The notes under the pieces are model-generated. The model ran no database searches and was not told the origin of the DNA. It worked only from the letters and a program-made list of their open reading frames with translations. 64,000 nt of DNA from Olsenella massiliensis (GTDB taxonomy: Bacteria; Actinomycetota; Coriobacteriia; Coriobacteriales; Atopobiaceae), in NCBI RefSeq assembly GCF_001457795.1, contig NZ_LN898207.1, positions 1 to 64,000 of the forward strand, in the 5' to 3' direction. Numbering within the stretch: the first letter of the stretch is position 1; each line of letters begins with the position of its first letter. The translations under genes and the position numbers were made by a program. This document shows, piece by piece, positions 1-9,379 of the stretch.

Positions 1-27
1 ACACATCTAGATGTGTATAAGAGACAG
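1..27 (+). other. Tn5/Nextera transposase adapter remnant at contig edge
   Basis: Bases 9-27 are exactly the 19-bp Tn5 mosaic end AGATGTGTATAAGAGACAG used in tagmentation libraries. Bases 1-8 (ACACATCT) are the end of the same adapter in the opposite orientation, so this is an adapter-to-adapter junction. Genomic sequence begins at about base 28. It is a library artefact, not biology. Confidence 0.97.
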
Positions 28-30
28 CGG

Positions 31-831
31 CTAGTCCGCGCGCGCTGCGGCGGCCGCGGCGGCCTTGCGCTGCTCCTCCTCGCGGGCGGCCTCGATCTCG
101 GCGTCACGCTTGGCCATGAGGTCCTTGACGTCCTGGTCAAGCCCGTCCACGACCCTCTGGGACTCCCGTCGCCTCTCCTCCATGGCCGCCCGCTGGCCCC
201 TGAGCGTGTCACCAAGGTCCTGAAGCCGCCTCTTCTGCGCCTCGAGGTCGGCCTTCTGGCTCTCGAGCTCAGACTTCTGGCGCTCGAGCTCAGAGCGCTG
301 ACGCTCCAGCTGGGCCTTGAGGTTCCTTATGGACTCGATCTGCTCGTTCTGCGCCTGGGCGATCTTGTCGGAGTAGTAGATGCTGCTGGCAAGGTCGTCG
401 AGGGACGAGGAGTTCAGCACGATGTCCAGCATGCTGATGCCGCCCGAGGTGTAGGTGGCCGCGACGCGCTCGCCGAGCTGCCTGCGCTTGTCGTCCATCT
501 GCCTCTGGCTGCGCTCGACGTCCGCCTGCTTGGCCGCGATGGCCTTCGTGGACTCGCCGATCTTGTCCTGGGTGCCGTCTATCTGCCTCTGGGTGTCGTC
601 AAGCTGGGCCTGGGTCTGGTCCTGCTTGTAGGCGAGCTCCTCGAGCTGGGCTCCCAGGGCGTTGAGCTTGTCCTCGGCGGCATCGAGCCGAGACTGCGCG
701 CCCGAGAGCGCGTCGAGCGTCTCCTGGGTGGCCTGGGGCTCGGCATGGGCGCGCGCGGAGAGGAGCCTCGTGGTGGAGAGCACCAGCCCCGCGGCCAGTG
801 CGATGGACTGTCTCCTTGTGACGCCCGCCAT
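31..831 (-). CDS. secreted coiled-coil protein, PcsB-like N-terminal type
   Basis: About 266 residues from the ATG at 831; upstream in-frame starts up to 867 are also possible. The N-terminus carries two arginines followed by a hydrophobic stretch ending AHA, a likely signal peptide (Sec, or Tat because of TRRQS). The rest is almost all charged heptad-like coiled coil (many E, Q, K, R with L), with a short GGISMLDIVLNSSSLDDL segment typical of PcsB/CwlO-type peptidoglycan hydrolase regulators. The C-terminus is alanine-rich and no CHAP or NlpC/P60 catalytic domain follows. The TAG stop lies only a few bases from the adapter at the contig edge, so it cannot be excluded that the real gene continues. 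A role in cell-wall remodelling is inferred from the family. Confidence 0.7.
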   Translation of the reverse strand: MAGVTRRQSIALAAGLVLSTTRLLSARAHAEPQATQETLDALSGAQSRLDAAEDKLNALGAQLEELAYKQDQTQAQLDDTQRQIDGTQDKIGESTKAIAAKQADVERSQRQMDDKRRQLGERVAATYTSGGISMLDIVLNSSSLDDLASSIYYSDKIAQAQNEQIESIRNLKAQLERQRSELERQKSELESQKADLEAQKRRLQDLGDTLRGQRAAMEERRRESQRVVDGLDQDVKDLMAKRDAEIEAAREEEQRKAAAAAAARAD

Positions 832-990
832 GTGTGCCCGCACCCCCGTCCACGCCATGACCGCCACGACGACGGTCGCCTAGGAACATCCACTATAGCG
901 CAGCACCAGGCGTCCCTCCCCGAGAGGGCGAGCCCTGCCAGCTGCGCGCAAGCTGGCCTCTAGCGACGCGCGATGACGCGCCGTCGCAGC

Positions 991-1488
991 CTACCCGCGC
1001 ACGATGTCCGCGAAGCGCGCGCCGACGAAGGACGCGAGCTTGAGGGGGTCAAGCTCAAGGCCCAGTCCCCGGCGCCCCCCGGAGATGCCGATGGCCTCAA
1101 AGAGCTGCGCCGTCTCCTCGATGAGCGTGGGAAAGGGCCGCTTCATGCCGATGGGCGTGCAGCCTCCGCGCACGTAGCCCGTCGTGGCCTCGAGGTCCCT
1201 CATGGGCACGAGCTCGAGGGACTTCTCGCCCGCCGCCGCGGCGGCCTTCTTGAGGTCGAGCTCCTCGGCCACGGGCAGGCAGCAGACCACGTGGTCGCCC
1301 GAGGGCGCCACGCACACGAGCGTCTTGAACTGGGACTGAGGGTCGGCGCCCGACTCCTCGGCCATCCTGAGGCCCAACCCGCGCGAGACGTCCGTCTCGC
1401 CCGCGTGCTCATGGACGACGTAGGCGATGCCCGCCCGGTCGAGCTCGCGCATCGCGTTGGTCTTTTCCGGTCGCCTCTTGCGTGCCAT
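991..1488 (-). CDS. ybaK: YbaK/EbsC-type Cys-tRNA(Pro) deacylase
   Basis: 165 residues, the usual length of the family. YbaK enzymes hydrolyse cysteine wrongly attached to tRNA-Pro by prolyl-tRNA synthetase. Family features visible are the N-terminal TNAMRELDRAGI segment, FKTLVC with the conserved lysine, LDLKKAAAAAG, and the GYVRGGCTPIGMKR block that forms the substrate pocket. A strong ribosome-binding site (GGGGAGGG) sits 2 bases before the ATG. The start lies 9 bases after the uvrA stop, so it is probably cotranscribed with uvrA. Identification is firm; the exact mischarged substrate is inferred. Confidence 0.93.
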   Translation of the reverse strand: MARKRRPEKTNAMRELDRAGIAYVVHEHAGETDVSRGLGLRMAEESGADPQSQFKTLVCVAPSGDHVVCCLPVAEELDLKKAAAAAGEKSLELVPMRDLEATTGYVRGGCTPIGMKRPFPTLIEETAQLFEAIGISGGRRGLGLELDPLKLASFVGARFADIVRG

Positions 1489-1497
1489 GGCCCTCCC

Positions 1498-4392
1498 CTA
1501 TGCGCGATCCGCCATGCGGGCGCGGTCGCGCTCGAGGATGGGGGCAAGGTAGCGGCCGGTGTGGCTTTCGGGCAGGAGGGCGATCTCCTCGGGCGTCCCG
1601 TAGCCCACGATGGTGCCGCCGCCCTCGCCGCCCTCGGGTCCCAGGTCGATGATGCGGTCGGCCATCTTGATGACGTCCAGGTTGTGCTCGATGACCAGCA
1701 CGGTGTTGCCCACGTCCACGAGCTTCTCGAGCACCTCAACGAGCATGCGCACGTCCTCAAAGTGCAGGCCCGTGGTGGGCTCGTCGAGGATGTAGAACGT
1801 GCGCCCCGTCTGCTGGCGGTGAAGCTCCTTGGCGAGCTTCACGCGCTGGGCCTCGCCTCCCGAGAGCGTCGTCGCGGACTGCCCCAGGCGGATGTAGCCC
1901 AGGCCCACGTCAAAGAGGGTCTGCAGCTTGCGCTTGACCCGCGGGATGTTGCCAAAGAACGCCAGCGCCTCCGTGACCGTCATGTCCAGCACGTCACTGA
2001 TGGTCTTGCCGTGGTAGGTGACCTCGAGGGTCTCTCGGTTGTAGCGCTTGCCGTGGCAGACCTCGCAGGGCACGTAGACGTCGGGCAGGAAGTTCATCTC
2101 GATCTTGATCTGGCCGTCTCCCTTGCAGGCCTCGCAGCGCCCGCCCGACACGTTGAACGAGAAGCGCCCCGGGCTGTAGCCGCGCGCACGACTCTCGGGC
2201 ACCGAGGCAAAGAGATTGCGCAGGTCGTCCCAGAGGCCGATGTACGTCGCGGGGTTTGAGCGCGGCGTGCGGCCGATGGGGCTCTGGTCGATGTCGATGA
2301 CCTTGTCGATGGTCTTGCGTCCCTCGGCGTCGACCAGCCCCTCAAGCGAGCGGTACGCGCCCACCGGACGCTGCGAGTGGTGCACGGCGTTGGTGAGCGC
2401 GGGCGCGAGCGTGTCCGTGACGAGCGACGACTTTCCCGACCCCGAGACGCCCGTGACCACGGTAAGCGTGCCAAGCTCCACCTGCACGTCCACGCCCTTG
2501 AGGTTGTTGGCCCGGGCGCCCGTGAGCTCGATGGCGCCGGCGTCGGGACGCCGGCGCGCCTCGGGCAGCTCCACGATCCTCCTGCCCGTGAGGTAGGCCC
2601 CCGTGATGGAGTCGGGATGCCTGCAGATGTCCTCGGGGGTGCCCGCGGCGACGACGGACCCGCCCAGCTCGCCGGCGCCCGGGCCCATGTCGATGACATA
2701 GTCGGCGGCGCGGATGGTGTCCTCGTCGTGCTCCACCACGATCACGGTGTTGCCCTGGTCGCGCAGGCGCTTGAGCGTGTCGATGAGACGATCGTTGTCG
2801 CGCTGGTGCAGGCCGATGGAGGGCTCGTCCAAGATGTAGAGGACGCCCATGAGGCCGGCGCCTATCTGGGTGGCCAGGCGGATGCGCTGCGCCTCGCCGC
2901 CCGAGAGCGTCGCCGCGGCGCGGGACAGCGTCAGATAGTCAAGTCCCACGTTGACCATGAAGCGCAGGCGCGCGACGACCTCCTTGACGACGGGCGCGCC
3001 GATGAGATGCTGACGCTCGGTGAGCGTGAGCCCCTGGAAGTACGCCAGGCACTCGGCGCAGGACATCTCGCAGACCTCCTGGATGTTGCGTCCGCCCACC
3101 GTCACGGCAAGGTACTCCGGCTTCAGTCGGGCGCCGTGGCAGCTGGGGCAGGGCACCTCGCGGATGTAGCGCTCGAGGTGGGTGCGCATCGTCTCGCTCG
3201 TGGTCTCCTGGTACTTCTCGAAGAGGATGGCCCGCACGCCCGAGAACTTCGTGAGCCAGCTCGTGTCGCGACCGCTCAGCGTGTGATAGTTCACGCGCAC
3301 CTGGGTGTCGCCCAGGCCGTCAAGAAGCGCCCTCTGCGTCCGCTTCCTGAGGTCCTGCCAGGGCGTCTTCTCGCTCTCGCCCAGATGCTGGCAGACGGCG
3401 GCCAGAATCTGGGGATAGTAGTTGGACTTGCCGACGACGCCGGCGAACACGCCTCCCGCGACGGAGAGCGTGGGGTCCTCGATGAGCGCCTCGGCGTCCA
3501 CGATGCGCCTCACGCCGATGCCGTCGCAGTCGGGACAGGCGCCGTAGGGGGCGTTGAACGAGAAGTCGCGGGGCTGGAGGTCGTCGATGGAGTGGCCGTG
3601 CTCGGGGCAGGCCAGCGCCAGCGAATACTGGAGCAGGTCTCCCTCCTCGCCCGCGGGGGCGTCGCGGCCGGGAAGGAGGTAGAAGGCGACGCGGCCCGAG
3701 GCCAGGCGGCAGGCCGTCTCGACCGCCTCGACGATGCGGCCCAGGCTCCCCTCGCGAATGACCACGCGGTCGACGACGACCTCGATGGAGTGCTTGTACT
3801 TCTTGTCGAGCTTGATGGGGTCGGACCCCAGCTCGCGCACCTCGCCGTCCACGCGCACGCGACTGAAGCCCTCCTTCGAGAGGTCCTCGAAGAGCTTGGC
3901 GTACTCGCCCTTGCGCCCCAGCACGACGGGCGCCAGGACCAACGCGCGCCTGCCCTTGCCGGCGACGAAGACCTTGTCCGCCACCTGGTCGGTCGTCTGG
4001 CGCTCGATCACGCGGCCGCACTCCGGGCAATGGGGCGTGCCGACGCGCGCAAACAAAAGGCGCAGGTAGTCATAGATCTCCGTGACGGTGCCCACCGTGG
4101 AGCGAGGGTTCTTCGAGGTGGTCTTCTGGTCGATGGAGACGGCCGGCGACAGGCCGTCGATGGAGTCGAGGTCGGGCTTGTCCATCTGTCCCAGGAACAT
4201 GCGGGCATAGGACGAGAGGCTCTCCACGTAGCGACGTTGCCCCTCCGCGTAGATCGTGTCAAAGGCGAGGCTCGACTTGCCCGAGCCCGAGAGCCCCGTG
4301 ATGACCACGAGCCTGTCACGCGGAATGGTGACGTCGACGTCGCGCAGGTTGTGCTCGCGCGCGCCGCGAATGACGATGGATTCAGATGCCAT
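1498..4392 (-). CDS. uvrA: excinuclease ABC subunit A
   Basis: 964 residues, full length. UvrA is the damage-sensing ATPase of nucleotide excision repair and loads UvrB on DNA. Two ABC modules are visible: the first Walker A is GLSGSGKSS near residues 33-41 and the second GVSGSGKSS near residue 650. Each has an LSGGEAQR signature. Cysteine pairs of the zinc modules are present ([30 protein letters not shown]). The conserved [13 protein letters not shown] and [13 protein letters not shown] Walker B/H-loop regions are intact. ybaK follows 9 bases downstream. uvrB lies elsewhere in this window (21.0-23.3 kb), not in an operon with uvrA. Confidence 0.99.
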   Translation of the reverse strand: MASESIVIRGAREHNLRDVDVTIPRDRLVVITGLSGSGKSSLAFDTIYAEGQRRYVESLSSYARMFLGQMDKPDLDSIDGLSPAVSIDQKTTSKNPRSTVGTVTEIYDYLRLLFARVGTPHCPECGRVIERQTTDQVADKVFVAGKGRRALVLAPVVLGRKGEYAKLFEDLSKEGFSRVRVDGEVRELGSDPIKLDKKYKHSIEVVVDRVVIREGSLGRIVEAVETACRLASGRVAFYLLPGRDAPAGEEGDLLQYSLALACPEHGHSIDDLQPRDFSFNAPYGACPDCDGIGVRRIVDAEALIEDPTLSVAGGVFAGVVGKSNYYPQILAAVCQHLGESEKTPWQDLRKRTQRALLDGLGDTQVRVNYHTLSGRDTSWLTKFSGVRAILFEKYQETTSETMRTHLERYIREVPCPSCHGARLKPEYLAVTVGGRNIQEVCEMSCAECLAYFQGLTLTERQHLIGAPVVKEVVARLRFMVNVGLDYLTLSRAAATLSGGEAQRIRLATQIGAGLMGVLYILDEPSIGLHQRDNDRLIDTLKRLRDQGNTVIVVEHDEDTIRAADYVIDMGPGAGELGGSVVAAGTPEDICRHPDSITGAYLTGRRIVELPEARRRPDAGAIELTGARANNLKGVDVQVELGTLTVVTGVSGSGKSSLVTDTLAPALTNAVHHSQRPVGAYRSLEGLVDAEGRKTIDKVIDIDQSPIGRTPRSNPATYIGLWDDLRNLFASVPESRARGYSPGRFSFNVSGGRCEACKGDGQIKIEMNFLPDVYVPCEVCHGKRYNRETLEVTYHGKTISDVLDMTVTEALAFFGNIPRVKRKLQTLFDVGLGYIRLGQSATTLSGGEAQRVKLAKELHRQQTGRTFYILDEPTTGLHFEDVRMLVEVLEKLVDVGNTVLVIEHNLDVIKMADRIIDLGPEGGEGGGTIVGYGTPEEIALLPESHTGRYLAPILERDRARMADRA

Positions 4393-4519
4393 GTGTGCCG
4401 CCTTGATAGATGAACATGCCCTACGTTCAGCCGCATATCCCTATACCCGCTGCGGCACGCCGTCTATCGTAGGCCTCCCGTCCATCCCGCGCCGCTCGCC
4501 GCGGCCCAGTCACGAAATC

Positions 4520-6130
4520 TCACCTGCCGCCCGAGAGGAGCTCCGCGGCCGTCAGCGTCGACCAGGTTTCGCCGTCCCAGTAGTGCTCGAGGGCGTCGAG
4601 CTCGAGGCGCGCCTGGTCCTCGCAGGCAGGGCTTTCCTCGGCAAGACGCGCGATGGCCCACCTGGCGTCGGGAGAGAGGGACCCCAGGTAGTCGACGTCG
4701 ATGACCTCGATGCTTCCCGACAGGTAGCCGTCCACGTTGAACGAGGCGATCCGAGCGGCGGGCCCGCTGAGGATGAACGCGCACCAAAGCGCCAGGAGAA
4801 AGGCGAGCGACAGCCTGAACGTCGGCAGGTGCGGGAGGGCGATGCTCGCCCCCACGAGGGCGACGAGGCCCGCGATGGCCACCATGCCCAGGTAGGTGAG
4901 GGCCCTCAGCAGGCTCAGCCCATAGACTCCCACGTACAGGCTCATGCGCAGGGCGGCCGAGGCGAGCACGACGAGCGTGGCCGCAAGAAGCAGATACTGC
5001 AGGACGCCCACGTGACGCGCCGACTCGGCGTCGCGGCGCAGCCACCGGCTCACGAGCACGACGGCCAGGTTGATGGCGGCGTCGGCGACGAGCTGGAAGA
5101 AGCCCGAGCGCGCGTAGGCGGCGTAGCCCCCGAACGCCGCCGTGGAGGCGGCCCCCCCAAAGAGATAGGCAAACTGGATGATGACGAAGACGGCATACAC
5201 GACGTCAAGCATGAGGAGGGGCACGGTCACGGACAGGGCGCTCGCGTCGCGCCGTCGAGCGGACGGCGCGCCTTGCACCTGAGAGCCCTGACGGTCGGCG
5301 AGGGCGACGAGCAGCGAGAAGGACAGCGTCCCCACGACGGCCACGCGCACGGCCCGCCAAACCCAACGCTCCCAGCCCTCCCCCACCCACAGGAAGCTGT
5401 CCTCAAGAAGGCGCATGAAGACGGCGTCCGCAGACGCCAGGAGGGGAACCACCAGCGCGAGGACCACGACGCCCGCCAAAAGTCCCAGCCCTGCGGAGAC
5501 AAGGCTCCTCGTCGCCAGCGAGGGGCGCAGCGACAGCAGGCGGCCCGCGTTTCTCACCTGGGCGCTAAAGAAGAAGGCCAGGGCCGCCAGACAGCCCCTG
5601 AGCGAGAGGGCGATCCTCTCGGCGCCGCCCGAGAGCAGCAGGAACGTAAGGACGCAGCAGGGCCCCAGCACGAGGGAGTTGAGGAGCCTGAGCTCCGTGC
5701 TGGCCGTGAGGGAGGGCGCCACAGACAGAAGGGCGCAGACGACGGCGAGGGCAATCGTCTCCCTCCCCAGGCGTCGAGGACCGCGCCCCAGCACGAGGGC
5801 GACCGCAAGGAAGCACAAGAGCGAGAGGGTCACGCCCACGCCGCCAAGACAGGGAAAGAAGGGGGCGAGACCCAGCGGCAAACCGTCCACGCAGGCGGTC
5901 CACAACAGCGCGAGGAGGAGGGCCAGGCCCAGGCACGGCAGATCCTTGGGACCGGGGGCAAGATTCTTTGGGCCCGGGGCGAAATCCCGGGGACCCGCAG
6001 GGCCGGGGGCGACCTCCGGTCTTGAAGGCGTCGCCTCGTCACGTTGCGGCGCGAGGGGCGCCAGGGCAGCGTTTGAGGTAAAGCTCGCCTCGGGGGCCGG
6101 CGGGCGGCCCTCGTCACGACGTTTGTCCAT
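4520..6130 (-). CDS. DUF4173-type multi-pass membrane protein
   Basis: 536 residues with about 11-12 hydrophobic segments. The first 60 residues are polar and contain a run of near-repeats (APGPAGPRD, APGPKNL, APGPKDL). The segment GGYAAYARSGFFQLVADAAINL and the following arginine-rich loop match the DUF4173 family. Function is unknown. It starts 16 bases after the stop of the XRE regulator gene, which itself follows a DUF2975 gene, so the three probably form one operon. The polar C-terminal tail after the last membrane segment (roughly 50 residues) looks cytoplasmic. Confidence 0.75.
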   Translation of the reverse strand: MDKRRDEGRPPAPEASFTSNAALAPLAPQRDEATPSRPEVAPGPAGPRDFAPGPKNLAPGPKDLPCLGLALLLALLWTACVDGLPLGLAPFFPCLGGVGVTLSLLCFLAVALVLGRGPRRLGRETIALAVVCALLSVAPSLTASTELRLLNSLVLGPCCVLTFLLLSGGAERIALSLRGCLAALAFFFSAQVRNAGRLLSLRPSLATRSLVSAGLGLLAGVVVLALVVPLLASADAVFMRLLEDSFLWVGEGWERWVWRAVRVAVVGTLSFSLLVALADRQGSQVQGAPSARRRDASALSVTVPLLMLDVVYAVFVIIQFAYLFGGAASTAAFGGYAAYARSGFFQLVADAAINLAVVLVSRWLRRDAESARHVGVLQYLLLAATLVVLASAALRMSLYVGVYGLSLLRALTYLGMVAIAGLVALVGASIALPHLPTFRLSLAFLLALWCAFILSGPAARIASFNVDGYLSGSIEVIDVDYLGSLSPDARWAIARLAEESPACEDQARLELDALEHYWDGETWSTLTAAELLSGGR

Positions 6131-6146
6131 GATGTGTCGCTTTCTG

Positions 6147-6365
6147 CTAGGGTTTCTCTTCAGGCAGATATTCCAGCAGGTCGGCGGGCTGGCATCCCAG
6201 CTCCCTGCACAGCGCCTCGAGCGTCGAGAAGCGGATGGCCTTCGCCTTGCCGTTCTTGAGGATGGACAGGTTCGCCATCGTGACCCCCACGCGCTCCGAG
6301 AGCTCCGTGAGGCTCATGCGGCGGTCCGCCAGCACGAGGTCGAGCTTCACCCTGATGCTCCCCAT
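6147..6365 (-). CDS. small XRE-family helix-turn-helix regulator (YozG-like)
   Basis: 72 residues made almost only of a Cro/C1-type helix-turn-helix: LTELSERVGVTMANLSILKN forms the two helices, followed by IRFSTLEALCRELGCQPADLLEY. The ATG at 6365 starts 2 bases after the stop of the DUF2975 gene. Such XRE genes coupled to a DUF2975 membrane gene are a common pair in Firmicutes and Actinobacteria. It most likely autoregulates the operon; the AT-rich inverted repeat at 6878-6913 is a candidate operator. Confidence 0.9.
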   Translation of the reverse strand: MGSIRVKLDLVLADRRMSLTELSERVGVTMANLSILKNGKAKAIRFSTLEALCRELGCQPADLLEYLPEEKP

Positions 6366-6367
6366 CC

Positions 6368-6826
6368 CTACACCACCAGGTCGTTCTCGTCCTTGAGCTG
6401 GGCGGCGCCCTCGGTGAAGGCCGAGAGCGCCACGCAGACGACCGCCAGCGAGACGCAGAACACGAGGGCGACGGAGAGCGACGCCACGACGGAGAAGACG
6501 ATCTGATCGGCCGAGGCCACGTAGGCGACGGTAACGGCGAGCCAGACAAGGACGTCGATGGCGGCAAGGTAGCCCATGGAGCGCAGGCGACGCGCGTTGT
6601 TGCGGGAGAAGACCTCGCCCTCCCCTATGGCCGAGAAGAGCGTCCATGACACGACGGCCAAGGCCATGAGGGGCGCCACGCCCAGGGCGAACGCCAGGGT
6701 CGAGCCGGAGGGGACGACGTCGCGGGCCTCTATGGCGGGTATGACGAGCGCCAGGACGAGCACGCACGCCGCGACGGCAAGGAGGTCGATGGCCTTGAGC
6801 ACCACGGACATCTCGCGCTTGGACAT
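6368..6826 (-). CDS. DUF2975 membrane protein
   Basis: 152 residues with four predicted membrane helices. The loop GEGEVFSRNNARRLRSMGYL between helices 2 and 3 is the characteristic DUF2975 block. The protein has no known function. It is the first gene of the DUF2975 / XRE / DUF4173 operon and is translationally close-coupled to the regulator (2-base gap). In other genomes the XRE partner is thought to be held or tuned by the membrane partner, but this is inference. Confidence 0.85.
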   Translation of the reverse strand: MSKREMSVVLKAIDLLAVAACVLVLALVIPAIEARDVVPSGSTLAFALGVAPLMALAVVSWTLFSAIGEGEVFSRNNARRLRSMGYLAAIDVLVWLAVTVAYVASADQIVFSVVASLSVALVFCVSLAVVCVALSAFTEGAAQLKDENDLVV

Positions 6827-6870
6827 GGCTGCCTTCCCTCTCTCTATCTGACGCTGCCCAAGAGCATAGC

Positions 6871-6915
6871 AGTTTTATATCGAATTTCAATAAGAACTTA
6901 TCGTTTTTCGATAAA
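6871..6915 (-). promoter_or_regulatory. AT-rich promoter/operator region of the DUF2975-XRE operon
   Basis: An isolated AT-rich patch in a GC-rich context. TATCGAA at 6878-6884 is followed by the perfect inverted repeat TATCG-TTTTT-CGATA at 6899-6913. It lies 45-90 bases upstream of the DUF2975 start and is a likely site for the XRE regulator and for the promoter. Binding is inferred. Confidence 0.5.
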
Positions 6916-7073
6916 TACTTTGATGCGAAACGCCGGGCTGGACGCTACGCGCGCCGCAGACCCCGCGCAGGCGCCCCTCCCCTCTCATGGGTAGAATGGA
7001 CGAGACAGCCAGACCCCGACAGCGCGCGGACGACGCGCTGGCTTCATTGGGTTCATCCAGGAGAGGAACGTTC

Positions 7074-7940
7074 ATGCCAGACATCGACAAGGAGGCCCTG
7101 CGCCGCGAGGTTGACGCGGCGCTCGGCCACAATCGCGCGGCCGCACAGGCGCAGCAGGGCCCGCAGCGCTTCATCCCCGGGCCAGGAACGACCATCAAGC
7201 ACGTCATCGGCGTCGTCTCCGGCAAGGGGGGCGTCGGCAAGTCACTCGTGACGGGCGCCCTGGCCGTGAGCCTCTCTCGCGCGGGAAGGAAGGTCGGCAT
7301 TCTCGACGCCGACATCACCGGCCCCTCCGTGCCCAAGATGTTCGGCATGGGCGGCCGGCACGCCCGCGCCGTCAACGAGAGGATCGTGCCCCTCGTCTCG
7401 AAGGGCGGCATCAAGGTCATGAGCACCAACCTCGTGCTTGAGAACGAGACCGACCCCGTGCTGTGGCGTGGCCCCATGCTGATGGGCGCCCTACGCCAGT
7501 TCTTCGAGGACACCGACTGGGGCGAGATCGACTACCTGCTCGTGGACATGCCCCCCGGAACGGGCGACGTGGCGCTCACCGTGTTCCAGAGCCTCCCCGT
7601 AGAGGGCATCGTCATCGTCAGCTCCCCCCAGGACCTCGTCCAGATGGTCGTGGGCAAGGCGCTCAACATGGCCGCGATGATGGACGTCCCCGTGGTGGGC
7701 CTCGTGGAGAACATGAGCTGGCTCTCCTGCCCCCACTGCGGCGGGCGCGTCGAGCCCTTTGGCCCCAGCCGCCTTGCCGAGACGGCCGAGCACGTGGGCA
7801 TCGCCGCCCTGGACGAGCTGCCCATCGACCCCGCGCTCGCCGCCGCCTGCGACGCCGGCACCTTTGAGGAGGCCCTGCCGGAGGGTTTCGTGGCGAAGGC
7901 GCTCGACCAAATCCTGGCCCACGAAGAGCTGGAGGGATAG
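7074..7940 (+). CDS. Mrp/NBP35-family Fe-S cluster carrier ATPase
   Basis: 288 residues from the ATG at 7074, which has GGAGAGG 7 bases upstream; an in-frame upstream start at 6987 lacks such a site. Mrp (ApbC) proteins bind and pass on 4Fe-4S clusters to apo-enzymes. The deviant Walker A GKGGVGKS is at residues 50-57, Walker B is LLVDMPPGTGD, and the cluster-bridging CPHC motif is in SWLSCPHCGGRVEPFG. The N-terminal DUF59 domain of some Mrp proteins is absent. The gene is 6 bases upstream of the disrupted flavoprotein and may share its transcript. Confidence 0.93.
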   Translation: MPDIDKEALRREVDAALGHNRAAAQAQQGPQRFIPGPGTTIKHVIGVVSGKGGVGKSLVTGALAVSLSRAGRKVGILDADITGPSVPKMFGMGGRHARAVNERIVPLVSKGGIKVMSTNLVLENETDPVLWRGPMLMGALRQFFEDTDWGEIDYLLVDMPPGTGDVALTVFQSLPVEGIVIVSSPQDLVQMVVGKALNMAAMMDVPVVGLVENMSWLSCPHCGGRVEPFGPSRLAETAEHVGIAALDELPIDPALAAACDAGTFEEALPEGFVAKALDQILAHEELEG

Positions 7941-7946
7941 GGTCCG

Positions 7947-9379
7947 ATGGCGCCATCGAGCAGAACGGGCGCGCGGAGGTCGTCGCGCGCGGCGCGGCGC
8001 GAGGAGCTGCTGCGCGCGGCGGCGCGGGTGGAGGTCCCGTCGTCCGTGGACGTCTGCGTCGTGGGCGGCGGGGCCTCGGGCCTCGTTGCGGCCGTCTGCG
8101 CCGCCGATGCCGTCGCAGTCGGCGGAGGTCGATGGGGTCGTCAGGAACACCGGGCTCGACGCGGGGGTCAGCCATGGGGTCCCGTTCCGCCGGGGCGGGA
8201 AGTGCGGGCCGGGCGCCTGCCCTGGGCCTGTCTCTGATACCCAGCTAGGCCGGCGCCGGCGTGCTCGTGGCGGACGCCGCGCCCGAGTGCGGCAGGACCA
8301 TCCTCGCCACGGGCAACGGGCGTTGCAACTTTTCCAACGTGTCGCTCGACCTCAGGCGCTACAACGACCCCGCCTTCGTGGGGGCCGTCTTCGGCGAGAG
8401 GCCCCTCGACGACATCCTCGGCTTCTTCAGGGACTGCGGCCTGCGCTGGGGTCTGGAGGAGGACCGCCTGTACCCCCGCTCGCGACGGGCCGCGAGCGTC
8501 CGCAACGTGCTTCTGGCGCGCCTGGCGCGCTCGGGGGCGGTCGTGGCGGCCGCCCGCGCGGCCCTGGGGGCGCGCCGGGAGCGCGACCGCACCCTGCTGC
8601 GCCTCTCCGGGGTGCCCGACCACGGCCTCGACGCACGTCTTTCGTGCCGCTCCCTGGTCATCGCCTGCGGAGGCGCCGCCCAGCCCTGGCTCGAAGACCT
8701 AGGGCTTGCGACGCGTGCCGCGCATCCCGCGCTCTGCCCCGTCGCCTGTGAGCGAGACCCCCTTCTCGCGCTGGACGGCCTGCGCGCGCCCGTCGCCCTG
8801 TCCCTCGTGAGCCGGCGGTCAGGCCTGCCCCTGTGGCGCGAGCGCGGCGAGGTCCTCGTGCGCCCCTACGGCATCTCGGGCATCGTGAGCCTCAACCTGT
8901 CGCGACGGGCCGCCGCAGGGGACACGGTGCTCATCGACCTTGCGCCCGACCTCTCGTCATCGGAGCTGCGACGGCTGGTGGACCCGCGGGCGCACGGACG
9001 CGCCGCGCGGGGCCGTCTGGACGGCGTCCTCGACCCCGAGCTCGCCGCCCTTCTGGAGAGGCGTGCCAAGGGCGACGTGGAGCAGCTCCTTGCGCTGGCG
9101 AAGTCCTATCCCCTGGTCGTGCGCGGCCTCGCCGACCAGGGACATGCCCAGGTGTCGTCGGGCGGCCTCGTCACCGGGCAGTTTGCGCCCGACACGCTCG
9201 AGGCGCAAGAGCTTCCGGGCGTCTTCGCCTGCGGCGAGGCGCTTGACGTGGATGCCGACTGCGGGGGATTCAACCTGTCCTGGGCCTGGAAGAGCGGCAT
9301 GGTGGCGGGTGCGGCGGCAGCCGCTCGCGCGTTGGGGTGCTCCCGGTCGCACGCGAGCGGTGAGGAGGAGGGCCGATGA
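7947..9379 (+). pseudogene. BaiN/HI0933-like flavoprotein, reading frame disrupted
   Basis: The N-terminal piece (frame from 7947) reads VDVCVVGGGASGLVAAVCAA, the FAD-binding Rossmann motif. The remainder is in another frame from about 8249: AGAGVLVADAAPECGRTILA followed by TGNGRCNFSN, the hallmark of the HI0933/BaiN family of NAD(P)/FAD-dependent oxidoreductases, through to GGFNLSWAWKSGMVAGAAAA near the end. Together they would give a normal protein of about 430 residues. Between them lie about 143 bases of unrelated sequence that shift the frame and add a TAG at 8246-8248. The insert ends in a degraded transposase adapter, so the break is probably an assembly or library artefact rather than a true pseudogene. 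The stop overlaps the start of the next FAD gene (ATGA). Confidence 0.85.
8106..8248. other. foreign 143-bp insert in flavoprotein gene, ending in adapter-like sequence
   Basis: Joining the codons before 8106 to those after 8248 restores a continuous Rossmann fold (AAVCAA then AGAGVLVADA). Bases 8228-8246 (CTGTCTCTGATACCCAGCT) match the Tn5 mosaic end CTGTCTCTTATACACATCT at 16 of 19 positions, with all three differences to G or C. The rest of the insert resembles nothing else in the window. The exact left edge is uncertain by a few bases. Confidence 0.75.

Noticed and set aside
13-963. Plus-strand open frame opposite the coiled-coil gene (and similar long opposite-strand frames over uvrA, uvrB, polA and ligA)
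   Set aside because: High-GC shadows of the true genes: no ribosome sites, no recognisable family, and biased composition.
8102-8122. 21-base identity with uvrA (3513-3533) at the left edge of the flavoprotein insert, as a sign that the insert came from uvrA
   Set aside because: Similarity stops directly after the 21 bases. It may be microhomology at the join or chance in GC-rich coding sequence, but it does not identify the source.
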